A stretch of DNA of 64,000 nucleotides from Streptomyces sp. NBC_00193 (GTDB taxonomy: Bacteria > Actinomycetota > Actinomycetes > Streptomycetales > Streptomycetaceae), in NCBI RefSeq assembly GCF_026342735.1, contig NZ_JAPEMM010000001.1:4278001-4342000 (forward strand), in the 5' to 3' direction. Numbering within the stretch: position 1 is the first letter of the stretch; the number at the start of each line of letters is the position of its first letter. Position numbers and translations under genes: made by a program. The notes under the pieces were generated by a model. The model did not search any database. It was not told the DNA's origin and worked only from the letters and a program-made list of their open reading frames with translations. Shown in pieces: positions 31,814 through 40,556 of this stretch.

Positions 31814-33085
31814 GTGACTCGTACGACTGTTCCATCCCCGTCCACCCGCCCCCGGCGCCGCATATGGGCCGATCCCACCCCGCTGAAGACCTCTCCGGAC
31901 TTCCGCCGGCTGTGGTTCGGCGGAACCGTCTCCTCGCTGGGCCAGGCGATGACCGCCCTGGCCATCTCGCTCCAGGTCTACGAGATCACCGGCTCCAGCT
32001 TCTCCGTCGGACTCGTCGGGCTCTGCTCGCTCGTCCCGCTGGTCACCTTCGGGCTCTACGGCGGGGCCGTCGCCGACACCGTCGACCGGCGCAAGCTCGG
32101 CCTCGTCAGTGCGTTCGGCCTGGCCGTGCTCTCCTTCGCCCTGGCCGGCGCCGCGCTCCTGGACTACCACCGGGTCTGGCTGCTGTACTCCATCGTCGCG
32201 CTCCAGTCCGTCTGCGGGGCCCTCAACGCCCCCGCCCGGTCGGCGATGATCCCGCGGCTGCTGCCCGCGGAGCAGCTGCCCGCCGCCAACGCGCTGAACT
32301 CCATGACATGGACCTTCGGGATGACCGTCGGCCCGGCGCTGGGCGGGATCATCGTCGGCTGGTGGGGCTACCAGGCCGCCTACCTGATCGACGCCCTCAC
32401 CTTCGGCGCCGCCCTCTACACGATGTGGCGGCTGTCGCCGATGAAGCCCGAGGGGGCCGGTGACCGCAGGGGGCGGGCCTCGGTGCTCGACGGCCTGCGC
32501 TTCCTGGGGACGCGGCCGAACATCCGGATGACCTTCTTCTCCGACATGGCCGCCATGGTGCTGGCCCAGCCGAAGGCGCTGTTCCCGGCCGTCGCCGTGC
32601 TCTGGTATGGCGGCGACGCCAAGACGGTCGGGCTGCTCGTGGCCGCTCCGGCCGTCGGGGCGCTGCTCGGGGGGCTGCTCTCCGGCTGGCAGGGGCGGAT
32701 CCAACGGCACGGGGTGGCGATCCTGCTCTCCGTCGCCGCCTGGGGGCTGGCCATCGCCGTGTTCGGGCTGACCCGGGACCTCTGGCTCGGGCTGCTCTTC
32801 CTGGCCCTGGCCGGATGCGCCGACAGCATCTCGATGGTGTTCCGCACCACCATGCTCCAGGCCGCGACCCCGGACGACATGCGGGGACGCCTGCAGGGCG
32901 TCTTCATCGTGGTCGTCGCCGGCGGGCCCCGGCTCGGGGACTTCCTCGCCGGGGCCACCGCCGAGCTCACCTCCCCGACCGTCGCGATCACGGGCGGCGG
33001 GCTCGCCTGTGTCCTCGTCCTGGCGCTGCTGGCCGCGCGCTGGCGGGGCTTCGCCCGCTACGACGCGCGGTCGCCGCAGGCCTGA
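31814..33085 (+). CDS. MFS transporter (enterobactin-exporter EntS-like)
   Basis: 423 residues with twelve predicted membrane helices. The start VTRTTVPSPSTRPRRRIWADPTPLKTSPDFRRLWFGG is characteristic: short basic leader, then TSPDFRRLW at the first helix. Loop motif GGAVADTVDRRKLGLVSAFG corresponds to the MFS signature between helices 2 and 3. The C-terminal half has MVFRTTMLQAATPDDMRGRLQGVF, typical of the EntS/YfiS branch exporting siderophores or small drugs. No siderophore genes are adjacent. The substrate is unknown; regulation probably involves the upstream tandem repeats. Confidence 0.88.
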   Translation: MTRTTVPSPSTRPRRRIWADPTPLKTSPDFRRLWFGGTVSSLGQAMTALAISLQVYEITGSSFSVGLVGLCSLVPLVTFGLYGGAVADTVDRRKLGLVSAFGLAVLSFALAGAALLDYHRVWLLYSIVALQSVCGALNAPARSAMIPRLLPAEQLPAANALNSMTWTFGMTVGPALGGIIVGWWGYQAAYLIDALTFGAALYTMWRLSPMKPEGAGDRRGRASVLDGLRFLGTRPNIRMTFFSDMAAMVLAQPKALFPAVAVLWYGGDAKTVGLLVAAPAVGALLGGLLSGWQGRIQRHGVAILLSVAAWGLAIAVFGLTRDLWLGLLFLALAGCADSISMVFRTTMLQAATPDDMRGRLQGVFIVVVAGGPRLGDFLAGATAELTSPTVAITGGGLACVLVLALLAARWRGFARYDARSPQA

Positions 33086-33139
33086 GGGGGGCCGGTCGGG
33101 CAAGCACGGGCGCGGGCACGGGCGCAGGAGCACGAGCCG

Positions 33140-33367
33140 TCACAGCCAGCCCATGGCCCGGCCGACAGCGAACGGAACCGGGATCAGCACGGCCGTGCCG
33201 AGCCATCGATGAGGCCGCTCGCCCTCTTGCCGCGGCATGAGGAAGTCCACCACCAACTGCCGGGCCACCCCCTGCCGTTGGAGCCTTCCCCGGAACCACG
33301 CACGGCCCACCCCTCCCTCGTGTCCCCGTGCGGGGGACGCCCCGGTGGGATCCTGCGGTTCCGTCAC
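33140..33367 (-). CDS. small hypothetical protein
   Basis: 75 residues from GTG 33367, with AGGGGG eight bases upstream, starting 11 bp after the stop of the cupin gene. The first half is hydrophilic (VTEPQDPTGASPARGHEGGVG); the second has a basic segment and a hydrophobic end (WLGTAVLIPVPFAVGRAMGWL) that could insert in the membrane. Codon use fits a gene, and position suggests an operon with the cupin. No family was recognised. Confidence 0.5.
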   Translation of the reverse strand: MTEPQDPTGASPARGHEGGVGRAWFRGRLQRQGVARQLVVDFLMPRQEGERPHRWLGTAVLIPVPFAVGRAMGWL

Positions 33368-33378
33368 CGGGTCGCCCC

Positions 33379-33816
33379 CTACGCGTCCACGGGCTCCCGC
33401 GTGCGCTCGCTGACCTCCCCGCCGGTGTTGGCGGTGCCGGCGGGCTCGAACAGCAGGATCGCCGTCTCCCCGTCGGCCTGCGGGCAGTGCTCCACGCCGC
33501 GGGGGACCACGTAGATCTCCCCGGGGTTCAGTACGACGTCCCCGGCGCGCAGCCGGATCGTCAGGGTGCCGCTGACGACGAGGAAGAGCTCGTCGGTGTC
33601 CTCGTGGGTGTGCCAGATGAACTCGCCCTGGATCTTGGCGATCTTGACCTCGTAGTCGTTGACCCGGGCGATCCGGTGCGGGGCCCACTGCTCGGTGAAA
33701 CCGGCCAGCTTCTCCGCGATGTTCACCACGTGCCCCGTGCCTGCCGCCGGGCCGCCGTTCTCGTGCGTGCTCCCGGGTGTCGTCATCTCGGGTGCCGTCA
33801 TCTCTGGTGTCGTCAT
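33379..33816 (-). CDS. cupin-domain protein
   Basis: 145 residues. A repetitive leader (MTTPEMTAPEMTTPGS) precedes a single cupin: EFIWHTHEDTDELFLVVSGTLTIRL (motif 1 with two His and Glu) and PGEIYVVPRGVEHCP (motif 2 with His), a complete metal site. Similar proteins accompany AraC-type regulators and act in sugar or small-molecule sensing. It is divergent from the AraC gene with 48 bp between starts, so the two are probably controlled together. Start could be any of several Met codons in the leader. Confidence 0.8.
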   Translation of the reverse strand: MTTPEMTAPEMTTPGSTHENGGPAAGTGHVVNIAEKLAGFTEQWAPHRIARVNDYEVKIAKIQGEFIWHTHEDTDELFLVVSGTLTIRLRAGDVVLNPGEIYVVPRGVEHCPQADGETAILLFEPAGTANTGGEVSERTREPVDA

Positions 33817-33864
33817 GCGGACAGGCTGCCGGGGTGCGGGCCGACCGTCTTGTACGTTCCTGAC

Positions 33865-34701
33865 ATGTCGGCTGCGATACGTCCGCACAGCACGGTCTCG
33901 GCCTGGCAGCCGCCGGTGCCGGGCATCGCCGAGGTGTTCCACGCCCGGTTCACCGACCACGCCTACCCCGCGCACGTCCACGACACGTGGGCGCTGATGA
34001 TCCTCGACGGCGGCCGCGTCGACTTCGGGCTCGACCGCGAACGGCACGGCGTGGGCGGCTCGGACACGGTGGCCCTGCTGCCGCCCGGGGTGGTGCACGA
34101 CGGGCGGACCGTCACCGAGGCGGGCTTCCGCAAGCGGGTGCTCTACCTCGACGCCTCCGTGCTCCCGGAGTCGCTGACCGGCGCCGCCGTCGACGCGCCG
34201 CTGCTGCTCGACGCCGACCTGCGGGACCGGGTGCACGGACTGCACCGCGCGCTGGGCGCCCGGGAGTTGCCGGCCGACGCGGTCGAGAGGCTGGAGGCGC
34301 AGTCGCGGCTCGCCTTCGTCCAGGAGCGGCTGCGCACGTGGCTGGAGGGGCGACCGGTGGTCCCGTACGGGGCTCCGGGCCCGGATACGGCCGTACGACT
34401 GCGCGAGCTCCTCGATGCGCGGGTCCTCGGCGGGATCACCTTGGAGGAGGCTTCCGCGCTTCTGGGGCACGCCCATCCCACCCACCTGATCCGCAGCTTC
34501 CGGCAGGCGTTCGGGCTCCCTCCGCACGCCTACCTCACCGTTCTGCGGGTCGCGAAGGCGCGGCGGCTGCTGCTGGCGGGGATGCGGCCGGCCGAGGCCG
34601 CGGTGGCGGCGGGCTTCTACGACCAGGCGCACCTGACACGGCACTTCGGGCGGCACGTGGGGATCAGCCCGGCACGGTTCGCCCGATCCGGTCGGATGTG
34701 A
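33865..34701 (+). CDS. AraC-family transcriptional regulator with cupin ligand domain
   Basis: 278 residues. N-terminal AraC-binding cupin (VFHARFTDHAYPAHVHDTWALMILDGG, HDGRTVTEAGFRKRVLYLD) and C-terminal double helix-turn-helix (ITLEEASALLGHAHPTHLIRSFRQAFGLPPHAYLTVLRVAKARRLL and AEAAVAAGFYDQAHLTRHFGRHVGISPARF). The ATG is preceded by TACGTT six bases upstream and no ribosome site, so leaderless translation is likely. Its expected target is the divergent cupin/small-protein operon and itself; the ligand is unknown. Confidence 0.9.
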   Translation: MSAAIRPHSTVSAWQPPVPGIAEVFHARFTDHAYPAHVHDTWALMILDGGRVDFGLDRERHGVGGSDTVALLPPGVVHDGRTVTEAGFRKRVLYLDASVLPESLTGAAVDAPLLLDADLRDRVHGLHRALGARELPADAVERLEAQSRLAFVQERLRTWLEGRPVVPYGAPGPDTAVRLRELLDARVLGGITLEEASALLGHAHPTHLIRSFRQAFGLPPHAYLTVLRVAKARRLLLAGMRPAEAAVAAGFYDQAHLTRHFGRHVGISPARFARSGRM

Positions 34702-34781
34702 ACGGGTGTGAAGGGAAGTTGGCGGGTTCGTTGCCGTCGCGTTGCCGGGTCTTCCGGTTTCTTTCGATTCGCCATATGACA

Positions 34782-34794
34782 GTTAGGAACTAAC
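34782..34794 (+). promoter_or_regulatory. inverted repeat GTTAG-GAA-CTAAC upstream of esterase gene
   Basis: A perfect 5-3-5 inverted repeat in an AT-rich stretch, 56 bp before the start of the secreted phytase-like esterase. It is a candidate operator; it does not match the PhoP box well. Confidence 0.4.
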
Positions 34795-34850
34795 CGCCAC
34801 CCCCCGTCCTCGCCTCGCAACTCCCCTTCTGATCCAGGAGGAAGGCCTTC

Positions 34851-35963
34851 ATGCGCCTTCGTACGCTCGTCACCACCGCCGTGGCCACCGCCGCGCTCTC
34901 CGGAGCTCTCGTTCCGCAGGCCCTCGCCGCGCCCACGGCCTCCGGGGCGCCGAAGGAGGACCGTTCCTGCTCGCCGTACCTCTCGGTCGCCGGCTACTCG
35001 GACTCCCTCGACAAGACCCTCGTCGACGGGAAGCTGGTCGGCGGGCTCTCCGGACTCGCGGTGGACCGGGACGGCACGATCGCCGCGATCTCCGACAAGT
35101 CGGCCCTGTACAAGCTGAACGTGGGCCGCGGCGACACCCCGACGGCGACGGCCGCCGCGCGGCTGCCGCTGACCGACGGCGCGGGCAAGGCCCTCGACTC
35201 CGAGGGGATCGTCGTCGACCGCGACGGCACCTACCTGGTGACGGACGAGAACGCCCCGGCGATCCGGCGGTACTCCCGCACCGGTGAAGTGCTGGGCTCG
35301 CTGCCGATCCCCGGCGGTTTCAAGCTCGCGCCCGAGGGCCGGGCCACCGTGAACCAGACCTTCGAGTCCCTGACCCTGCTGCCCGGCGGGCACACCCTCG
35401 TCGCCGGCGTCGAGGGCGTGCTGGCCGGCGACGGCAAGGACGCGCAGGGGCGGACGCTCCAGCGGATCCAGACCTGGGAACGCCGGGGCCGGGACGGCGA
35501 GTTCGTCCTCGGGCGGCAGTACGCGTACCCGGTGGACGCCGGACACGGGCTGGTGGAGCTCGCGCCGACGCGCGACGGCCGGCTGATCGTGCTGGAGCGC
35601 GGCTTCACGCAGCAGTTCAAGATCACGGTGCGGCTGTACGCCGCCGACCCGCTCGGTGCCACCGACACCTCGAAGGTGGCGGCGCTGGAGGAGGGCCCGG
35701 GACTGCGGACCGCACGCAAGACGCCGATCGGCGACCTCGACGGCTGCCCGACGCTGGGCGCGCCGTCCAAGCTGCCGCAGAACCACCCGCTGGTCGACAA
35801 CGTCGAGGGCATGGTGGTCACGGATGACCACGGGCACGACGGGTACGGCGGGTTCGGGCGCGTACGGCTGCTGCTGACCAGCGACGACAACGAGTTCCAG
35901 CAGCAGATCACCCGGCTGTACCGGGTGGACGTGAAGCTCCCGGCACGGAGCTGGGGGCGCTAG
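34851..35963 (+). CDS. secreted phytase-like esterase
   Basis: 370 residues, ATG preceded by AGGAGG. A Sec-type signal peptide (MRLRTLVTTAVATAALSGALVPQALA, cleavage near residue 27) leads to an esterase-like phytase domain: VGGLSGLAVDRDGTIAAISD, ALDSEGIVVDRDGTYLVTDE, APEGRATVNQTFESLTLLPGG and NVEGMVVTDD, repeating blades of a beta-propeller with Asp/Glu at the centre. Such proteins are usually extracellular and release phosphate from organic phosphoesters, though the activity is proven for few. Two Cys (41 and near 300) may form a disulfide. Confidence 0.88.
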   Translation: MRLRTLVTTAVATAALSGALVPQALAAPTASGAPKEDRSCSPYLSVAGYSDSLDKTLVDGKLVGGLSGLAVDRDGTIAAISDKSALYKLNVGRGDTPTATAAARLPLTDGAGKALDSEGIVVDRDGTYLVTDENAPAIRRYSRTGEVLGSLPIPGGFKLAPEGRATVNQTFESLTLLPGGHTLVAGVEGVLAGDGKDAQGRTLQRIQTWERRGRDGEFVLGRQYAYPVDAGHGLVELAPTRDGRLIVLERGFTQQFKITVRLYAADPLGATDTSKVAALEEGPGLRTARKTPIGDLDGCPTLGAPSKLPQNHPLVDNVEGMVVTDDHGHDGYGGFGRVRLLLTSDDNEFQQQITRLYRVDVKLPARSWGR

Positions 35964-36000
35964 GGCCCGGCGTCAGCCCCCCGTCGTCAAGCGCCCGGCC

Positions 36001-37356
36001 TCAGCGGGACCCCTCCTTCGCGGGGGAGACGATGCCGCGGGCGACGCCCAGGGCGACCAGGTCCTGCGGGCGGACGCGCAGTTGGTCCGCCGTCGCCGGG
36101 GCCGACTCCGCGGGGCGCTTGAGGATGGCCGCCGCCAGTTCGGGGGCGATCACCGAGAAGTAGCTGTCCGGGGTGACCCAGGTGTTGCCGTGCGCCGCCA
36201 GGGCGAGGGCGCCGCCCGAGCCGCCCTCGCCGATGAGCAGGGTGGTGACGGGGACCGCGGCCGAGGCGAGGGCCGCGAAGGCGTCGGCGATGGCCGCGCC
36301 CGCGCCCGCGTGCTCGGCGGCGGCGTCGTTGGCCGCGCCGGGCGTGTCCACGAGGGTGAGCACCGGGATCCCGAGCCGGTCCGCGAGCCGGACGACGCGG
36401 GCCGCCGTACGGTACCCGGCCGGGCGGGTGGCCGTGCCGCACTGGGCGGCGTAGGCCACGGCCCGGCCCTCCCGGAGCCCGAACCCGCACAGCATCCCGG
36501 GGTCGGTGCCGCCCGCCCGGTCGCCGGAGAGGTGGAGGCGGAGCTCGAAGTAGGAGTCCAGGTACTGCTCCGCGCGCGGCCGCCCGGGGTGACGGGCCTG
36601 CAGGACGGCGTCCCAACCCGTCGGCGGCAGCTCTACGTCGGCCAGCGCGGCGGGGGGTTCCACCGGCTCGGCGGAGCGCGGCGCGGCCAGCACCCGGAGC
36701 CAGGCCGCCAGGGTCGCGGGGAGCTGCGGGGCGGGGACGAGGGAGTCCACGTGCCCGGCGGCGTACTGCCCCTCGGCGGTGTAGGCGGCCGGATCCGCGT
36801 CCGGCGGCCGCACCCGGGACCCGGCGAACCCGACCTGCGCCCCGGGCAGCGCGAGGATCACGTCGGCCCCCGCTCCGAGGGTGGCCCAGCCGCCGCCGGT
36901 CGTGGGGTCGCGCAGGACGGCGATCTGCGGGAGGCCCGCGGCGCGGGTGAGGGCGGACTGGCGTGCCACGCGCTGCAGTTGGGTCAGCGCGAGCATCCCC
37001 TCCTGCATGCGGGAGCCGCCGGTGGCGATGAGGGAGACCAGGGGGAGGCGGTGGGTGCGGGCGTGGGTGTAGGCCGCCTCCAGCCGGTCGCCGGTGCGGT
37101 GGCCGAGGGAGCCGCCGAGGAAGCCGAACTCGAAGGCGATCACGGTGGCTTCGTAGCCGCCGATGCGGGCGGTGCCGGTGACGACGGACTCGTCCTCGCC
37201 GGTCCGCGCGGTGGCGCGGGCGCGGGAGTCGTCGTACCCGGCCCAGCCGAGGGGGCCGTCGGGGGCGGAGTCCCCGGGCGGGGCGGGGAGTTCGGTGAAG
37301 CTGCCGGGGTCGGTGGCGGAGGCGATGGCGGCGCGGGCCGAGGGGCGGGTCGTCAC
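36001..37356 (-). CDS. single-chain acetyl-CoA carboxylase carboxyltransferase (alpha+beta fusion)
   Basis: 451 residues from GTG 37356. The N-terminal half matches the beta-type transferase: ESVVTGTARIGGYEATVIAFEFGFLGGSLGHRTGDRLEAAY, IATGGSRMQEGMLALTQL, and the oxyanion Gly segments DPTTGGGWATLGAGADVI. The C-terminal half matches the alpha type: GIPVLTLVDTPGAANDAAAEHAGAGAAIADAF and LIGEGGSGGALALA. Both active-site halves sit on one chain, as in the gene remembered as SCO2445. It would carboxylate acetyl-CoA, but no biotin carboxylase or carrier gene is adjacent, and the zinc finger of AccD is absent. Confidence 0.85.
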   Translation of the reverse strand: MTTRPSARAAIASATDPGSFTELPAPPGDSAPDGPLGWAGYDDSRARATARTGEDESVVTGTARIGGYEATVIAFEFGFLGGSLGHRTGDRLEAAYTHARTHRLPLVSLIATGGSRMQEGMLALTQLQRVARQSALTRAAGLPQIAVLRDPTTGGGWATLGAGADVILALPGAQVGFAGSRVRPPDADPAAYTAEGQYAAGHVDSLVPAPQLPATLAAWLRVLAAPRSAEPVEPPAALADVELPPTGWDAVLQARHPGRPRAEQYLDSYFELRLHLSGDRAGGTDPGMLCGFGLREGRAVAYAAQCGTATRPAGYRTAARVVRLADRLGIPVLTLVDTPGAANDAAAEHAGAGAAIADAFAALASAAVPVTTLLIGEGGSGGALALAAHGNTWVTPDSYFSVIAPELAAAILKRPAESAPATADQLRVRPQDLVALGVARGIVSPAKEGSR

Positions 37357-37684
37357 GCCGCCAGCGTACGGGTCCCGCCCTGGTGGCCCGCTCGCGCGGC
37401 ACGGGAACGCAGCCCTGCGGGGCGGTCCCCTACCCACCCTTCGCCCGTTCCCCGGGGCTCCGCCCCGGACCCCGCGCCTCAAACGCCGGCGGGGCTGGAA
37501 TTGCCCTGCGGGCAATCCAGCCCCGGCGAAAATCCAGCCCCTCCGGCGTTTGAGGAGCGGGGGTCCGGGGGCTGGCCCCCGGGAACGGCGCCGCACGCGG
37601 CAACGGGTCCGGGCGGAGCCCGGGGAACGGTGGAAGGGCGGGTAGGGGACGGCCCCGCAGGGTCCACCCGCACGCCCCTCGGGG
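37357..37684. other. intergenic region filled by palindromic repeats
   Basis: 328 bp between two leftward genes, mostly occupied by the head-to-head repeat pair described separately. No reading frame here has coding support. Confidence 0.6.
37435..37660. repeat. head-to-head pair of dispersed palindromic repeats (copies 2 and 3)
   Basis: A forward copy (37435-37498, very close to that at 1331-1393) faces an inverted, slightly diverged copy (37527-37660). A small hairpin (ATTGCCC/GGGCAAT) lies between them at 37500-37516. The whole could form a long cruciform or RNA hairpin, and follows the stop of the leftward GAF-kinase gene by 24 bp, so it may act as its terminator. Confidence 0.7.
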
Positions 37685-39280
37685 TCAGAGCGGGGCTTCC
37701 CAGGTCAGGGTGGTGCCTCGGGTGCCTGACTCGGTGCGGCCGTCGTCGGAGACGGTGAGGCGGACCCGGGCGGGGACCGCGTCGACCTCGACCTCGATGG
37801 AGGTGACCTCCACACGCCGGTGCGCCGCGGCCAGCGCACCGCGCAGGGCGGCGAGGAGCTCGCCCGCGACCGGGTCCGGGAGCAGCGCGTCCACCGTCCC
37901 CGCGAAGTGCACCGACGGCTGGAAGCCCAGCAGGACCGCCGCCCCGCCGGTCTCCCGCAGGACCCGGCCCCGGAAGGTGGTCGGGGCGTCCGTCGGCGGC
38001 TGCTGGAGGGCGAAGATGGCCGTGCGGACCTCCTGGATGGTGGAGTCGAGCTCGTCCACCGCGCGGCCCAGTTCCTCGCCGACCGTGTCCCCGGCGGGCG
38101 ACTTGGAGGAGCGCCGCCGGGTGCTCTCCAGCATCATCTCCGTCGCGAACAGCCGCTGGACCACCAGGTCGTGGAGGTCGCGGGCGATGCGGTCCCGGTC
38201 CTCGTAGACGGCCAGCTGCTCGCGGTCGTGCTGTGCGTCCGCCAGGACCAGGGCCAGCGCGGCCTGGGAGGCGAACTGCGAGGCCAGCAGCCGGTCGACC
38301 GCGTCGTAGGCGGGGCCGCCGCGGACCCGCGGCAGGGCGAGCGTGCCGATGAGCTGGCCGCCGCTCTGGAGGGGCAGCATCATGCTGGGGCCGAAGCGCT
38401 CCCGTACGTGCGTGGTCATCCGGGGGTCCGTCGCCGAGTCCTCTATGAACACCGGCTCCCCGCCCAGGAGCTGTTCCAGGACCGCCGAGCCCGGGGCGAT
38501 GGCCGTGCCCACCAGGTCTCCGGGGTCCCCGTGCGTGGAGGCGGCCACGATCTCCATGCCGCCCTCGGGGGTCGGCTGGAGGACGACCCCGGCCGCGGCG
38601 TCGGCCAGCAGCCTGGCCCGTTCGGCCACGCACATCAGGGCGTCCGCGGCCGGCCGGCCCGCCAGCAGGGTGGTGGTCACGGCGGCGGCGCCCTCGATCC
38701 AGCGCTCCCGGCGGCGCGCGGTCTCGTACAGCCGGGCGTTGCCGATCGCTATCCCCGCCTGCGAGGCCAGGACGCGCACCAGCGCGAGGTCCTCGTCCGT
38801 GAACGGGCCGCCGCCCTGCTTCTCGGTGAGGTAGAGGTTGCCGAAGACCTCGGTGTGGACCCGGATGGGCACGCCGAGGAAGCCCTTCATCGGGGGGTGT
38901 CCGGGCGGGAAGCCCGCCGCACGGGGGTCCTGGCCGAGGTCCTCCAGCACGAGCGGGCGCGGATCGGTGATCAGGGCGCCGAGCAGGCCGGAACGGCCGT
39001 CCGGCAGGTGCGGGATCGCGGCCCTCTCGGCCTCGGTCATGCCGGAGGTGAACAGCTCGGTCAGCCGGGCGCGCTCGGGGTCGACGACCCCGAGCGCTCC
39101 GTAGCGTGCCGCACACAGGTCGGTCGCCGAATCCACGATGTGCTGGAGGGTGGTCCGTAGTTCGAGTTCGGAACCGACGCTGAGGACCGCCTCCAGGAGG
39201 ACGGGCAGGCTCGCGGCCTGGCGGGCGGCGACACCCTTCCCGTCCCCGGGTGGCGGAGTGGACGACTCGGCGTGCGTCAT
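37685..39280 (-). CDS. two-GAF sensor kinase-like protein with shortened ATPase domain
   Basis: 531 residues. Two GAF domains (about 40-185 and 195-350) resemble the DevS/DosS family; the dimerisation box DRDRIARDLHDLVVQRLFATEMMLE has the phospho-acceptor His370. The ATPase end is defective: the N-box position reads LRGALAAAHRRVE without the usual Asn, the G1 box is reduced to SDDGRTESGT, and the chain jumps directly to GTTLTWEAPL, so the G2 box and about 30 residues are missing. ATP binding is doubtful. The ATG overlaps the stop of mbl (ATGA), so it is coupled to a cell-shape gene. Confidence 0.85.
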   Translation of the reverse strand: MTHAESSTPPPGDGKGVAARQAASLPVLLEAVLSVGSELELRTTLQHIVDSATDLCAARYGALGVVDPERARLTELFTSGMTEAERAAIPHLPDGRSGLLGALITDPRPLVLEDLGQDPRAAGFPPGHPPMKGFLGVPIRVHTEVFGNLYLTEKQGGGPFTDEDLALVRVLASQAGIAIGNARLYETARRRERWIEGAAAVTTTLLAGRPAADALMCVAERARLLADAAAGVVLQPTPEGGMEIVAASTHGDPGDLVGTAIAPGSAVLEQLLGGEPVFIEDSATDPRMTTHVRERFGPSMMLPLQSGGQLIGTLALPRVRGGPAYDAVDRLLASQFASQAALALVLADAQHDREQLAVYEDRDRIARDLHDLVVQRLFATEMMLESTRRRSSKSPAGDTVGEELGRAVDELDSTIQEVRTAIFALQQPPTDAPTTFRGRVLRETGGAAVLLGFQPSVHFAGTVDALLPDPVAGELLAALRGALAAAHRRVEVTSIEVEVDAVPARVRLTVSDDGRTESGTRGTTLTWEAPL

Positions 39281-40314
39281 TCGGCCAGGGGGTTCAGAAC
39301 CATGGGGGCGATCTTTCCTTCGAGCATCATGCCGAGGCCCAGTACCGCGCAGACGTCCGGACGTTCGGCGATGGCCACGGGCATTCCGGTGGCATCGCGG
39401 AGCATCTGGTCCAGGCCCGGCAGCAGGGCGCTGCCACCCACCATCATGATCCCTCGGTCGGTCAGATCGGCCACCAGGTCCGGCGGGCAGTCGCGCAGCA
39501 CCTTGCCGATGCCGTCGAGGACGGCGGTCAGCGGGGTGTGGATGGCGTCCCGGACGGCCGCGGTGTCCACGTGGACGGAGCGGGCGAGGCCGGTGGCCAC
39601 GTCGCGGCCGTGGATGAGGGTGGAGGTCGGTCCGCCGGCGGTGATGCCGTTGCCGTGCAGGGCCAGTTGGAGCGGGCGGACGGCCTGGCTGGGCAGCATC
39701 AGCTCGTGCGCGTGGCGCAGGTGCTGGACGACGGCGTGGTCGATGGCCTCGCCGCCGACCGGGATGCGTACGGCGGTGACGATGGAGCCGAGGGAGAGGA
39801 CGGCGACCTGGGTGGCGGCGGCCCCGCACACCATGATCATCGTCGCGGTCGGCTGCTCCACGGGCAGTCCGCAGCCGACGGCCGCCGCGATCAGGGTGTC
39901 GACGAGTTCGACGCGCCGGGCGCCGAGCCCGACCATCGTCTCCACCGCCGCGCGCTGGGCGAGCGGGTCGGCATCGTGCGGGGTGCAGGCGGCGGCCCGC
40001 AGCCGGGGCTTGCGGCGCAGGGCGCGCCGCAGCTTCTCGCCGAGGAGGTGGCGCAGCATGCGCTGGGCCATCTCGATGTCCACGACGGTGCCGCCGGAGA
40101 CGGGGCGGACGACCCTGATGTAGTCGGGCGTGCGGCCGGTCATCCGCTCGGCGAAGGTGCCGACGGCGATGAGTGCACCGGTCCGCGTGTTCACGGCGGC
40201 GACGCTGGGCTCGTCCACGACCAGGCCGAGGCCCTTGACGTAGACGCGGGTCCTGGCCGCTCCGAGGTCGACTGCCACGTGGCAGCGGCGCAACTGCTCA
40301 AGACTGACGGTCAC
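39277..40314 (-). CDS. mbl: MreB-like actin homologue Mbl
   Basis: 345 residues. Actin-fold motifs: CHVAVDLGAARTRVYVKGLGLVVDEPSVAAVN (phosphate 1), VSGGTVVDIEMAQRMLRHLL, MIMVCGAAATQVAVLSLGSIV (phosphate 2, with the usual D-x-G replaced by VCGAA) and RGIMMVGGSALLPGLDQML (adenosine motif). In S. coelicolor the homologue (remembered as SCO2451) helps build the spore wall together with MreB. The changed phosphate-2 motif fits the diverged Mbl class. It is coupled to a GAF-kinase-like gene. A hairpin-forming CGGGT-GAATT-ACCCG lies in its promoter region. Confidence 0.88.
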   Translation of the reverse strand: MTVSLEQLRRCHVAVDLGAARTRVYVKGLGLVVDEPSVAAVNTRTGALIAVGTFAERMTGRTPDYIRVVRPVSGGTVVDIEMAQRMLRHLLGEKLRRALRRKPRLRAAACTPHDADPLAQRAAVETMVGLGARRVELVDTLIAAAVGCGLPVEQPTATMIMVCGAAATQVAVLSLGSIVTAVRIPVGGEAIDHAVVQHLRHAHELMLPSQAVRPLQLALHGNGITAGGPTSTLIHGRDVATGLARSVHVDTAAVRDAIHTPLTAVLDGIGKVLRDCPPDLVADLTDRGIMMVGGSALLPGLDQMLRDATGMPVAIAERPDVCAVLGLGMMLEGKIAPMVLNPLAE

Positions 40315-40380
40315 GGCAGATCCTCCCGAGAGCGCTGACGCAAGAAGACCGGCGGGTGCCGGTCACACTTCGTATCTTCT

Positions 40381-40395
40381 CGGGTGAATTACCCG
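40381..40395. promoter_or_regulatory. inverted repeat in mbl upstream region
   Basis: CGGGT-GAATT-ACCCG, a perfect 5-5-5 palindrome 67 bp upstream of the mbl start, within the 242-bp divergent gap shared with the lipase gene. The protein that might bind is unknown. Confidence 0.35.
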
Positions 40396-40556
40396 TATTG
40401 CCCGATTTGATGCTCTGAGTGGGGGGTGTCTTGAGATACAGAAGGGTCACGAGGGGTGCCGGTGGGTGCTGCACGGGGGTGGAATTCTGCGACGCCAGGC
40501 GCGACCATGCCCGCACCGAACGTGCTACTCGTGCGTAACAAGGTAAAGGGGACTCG

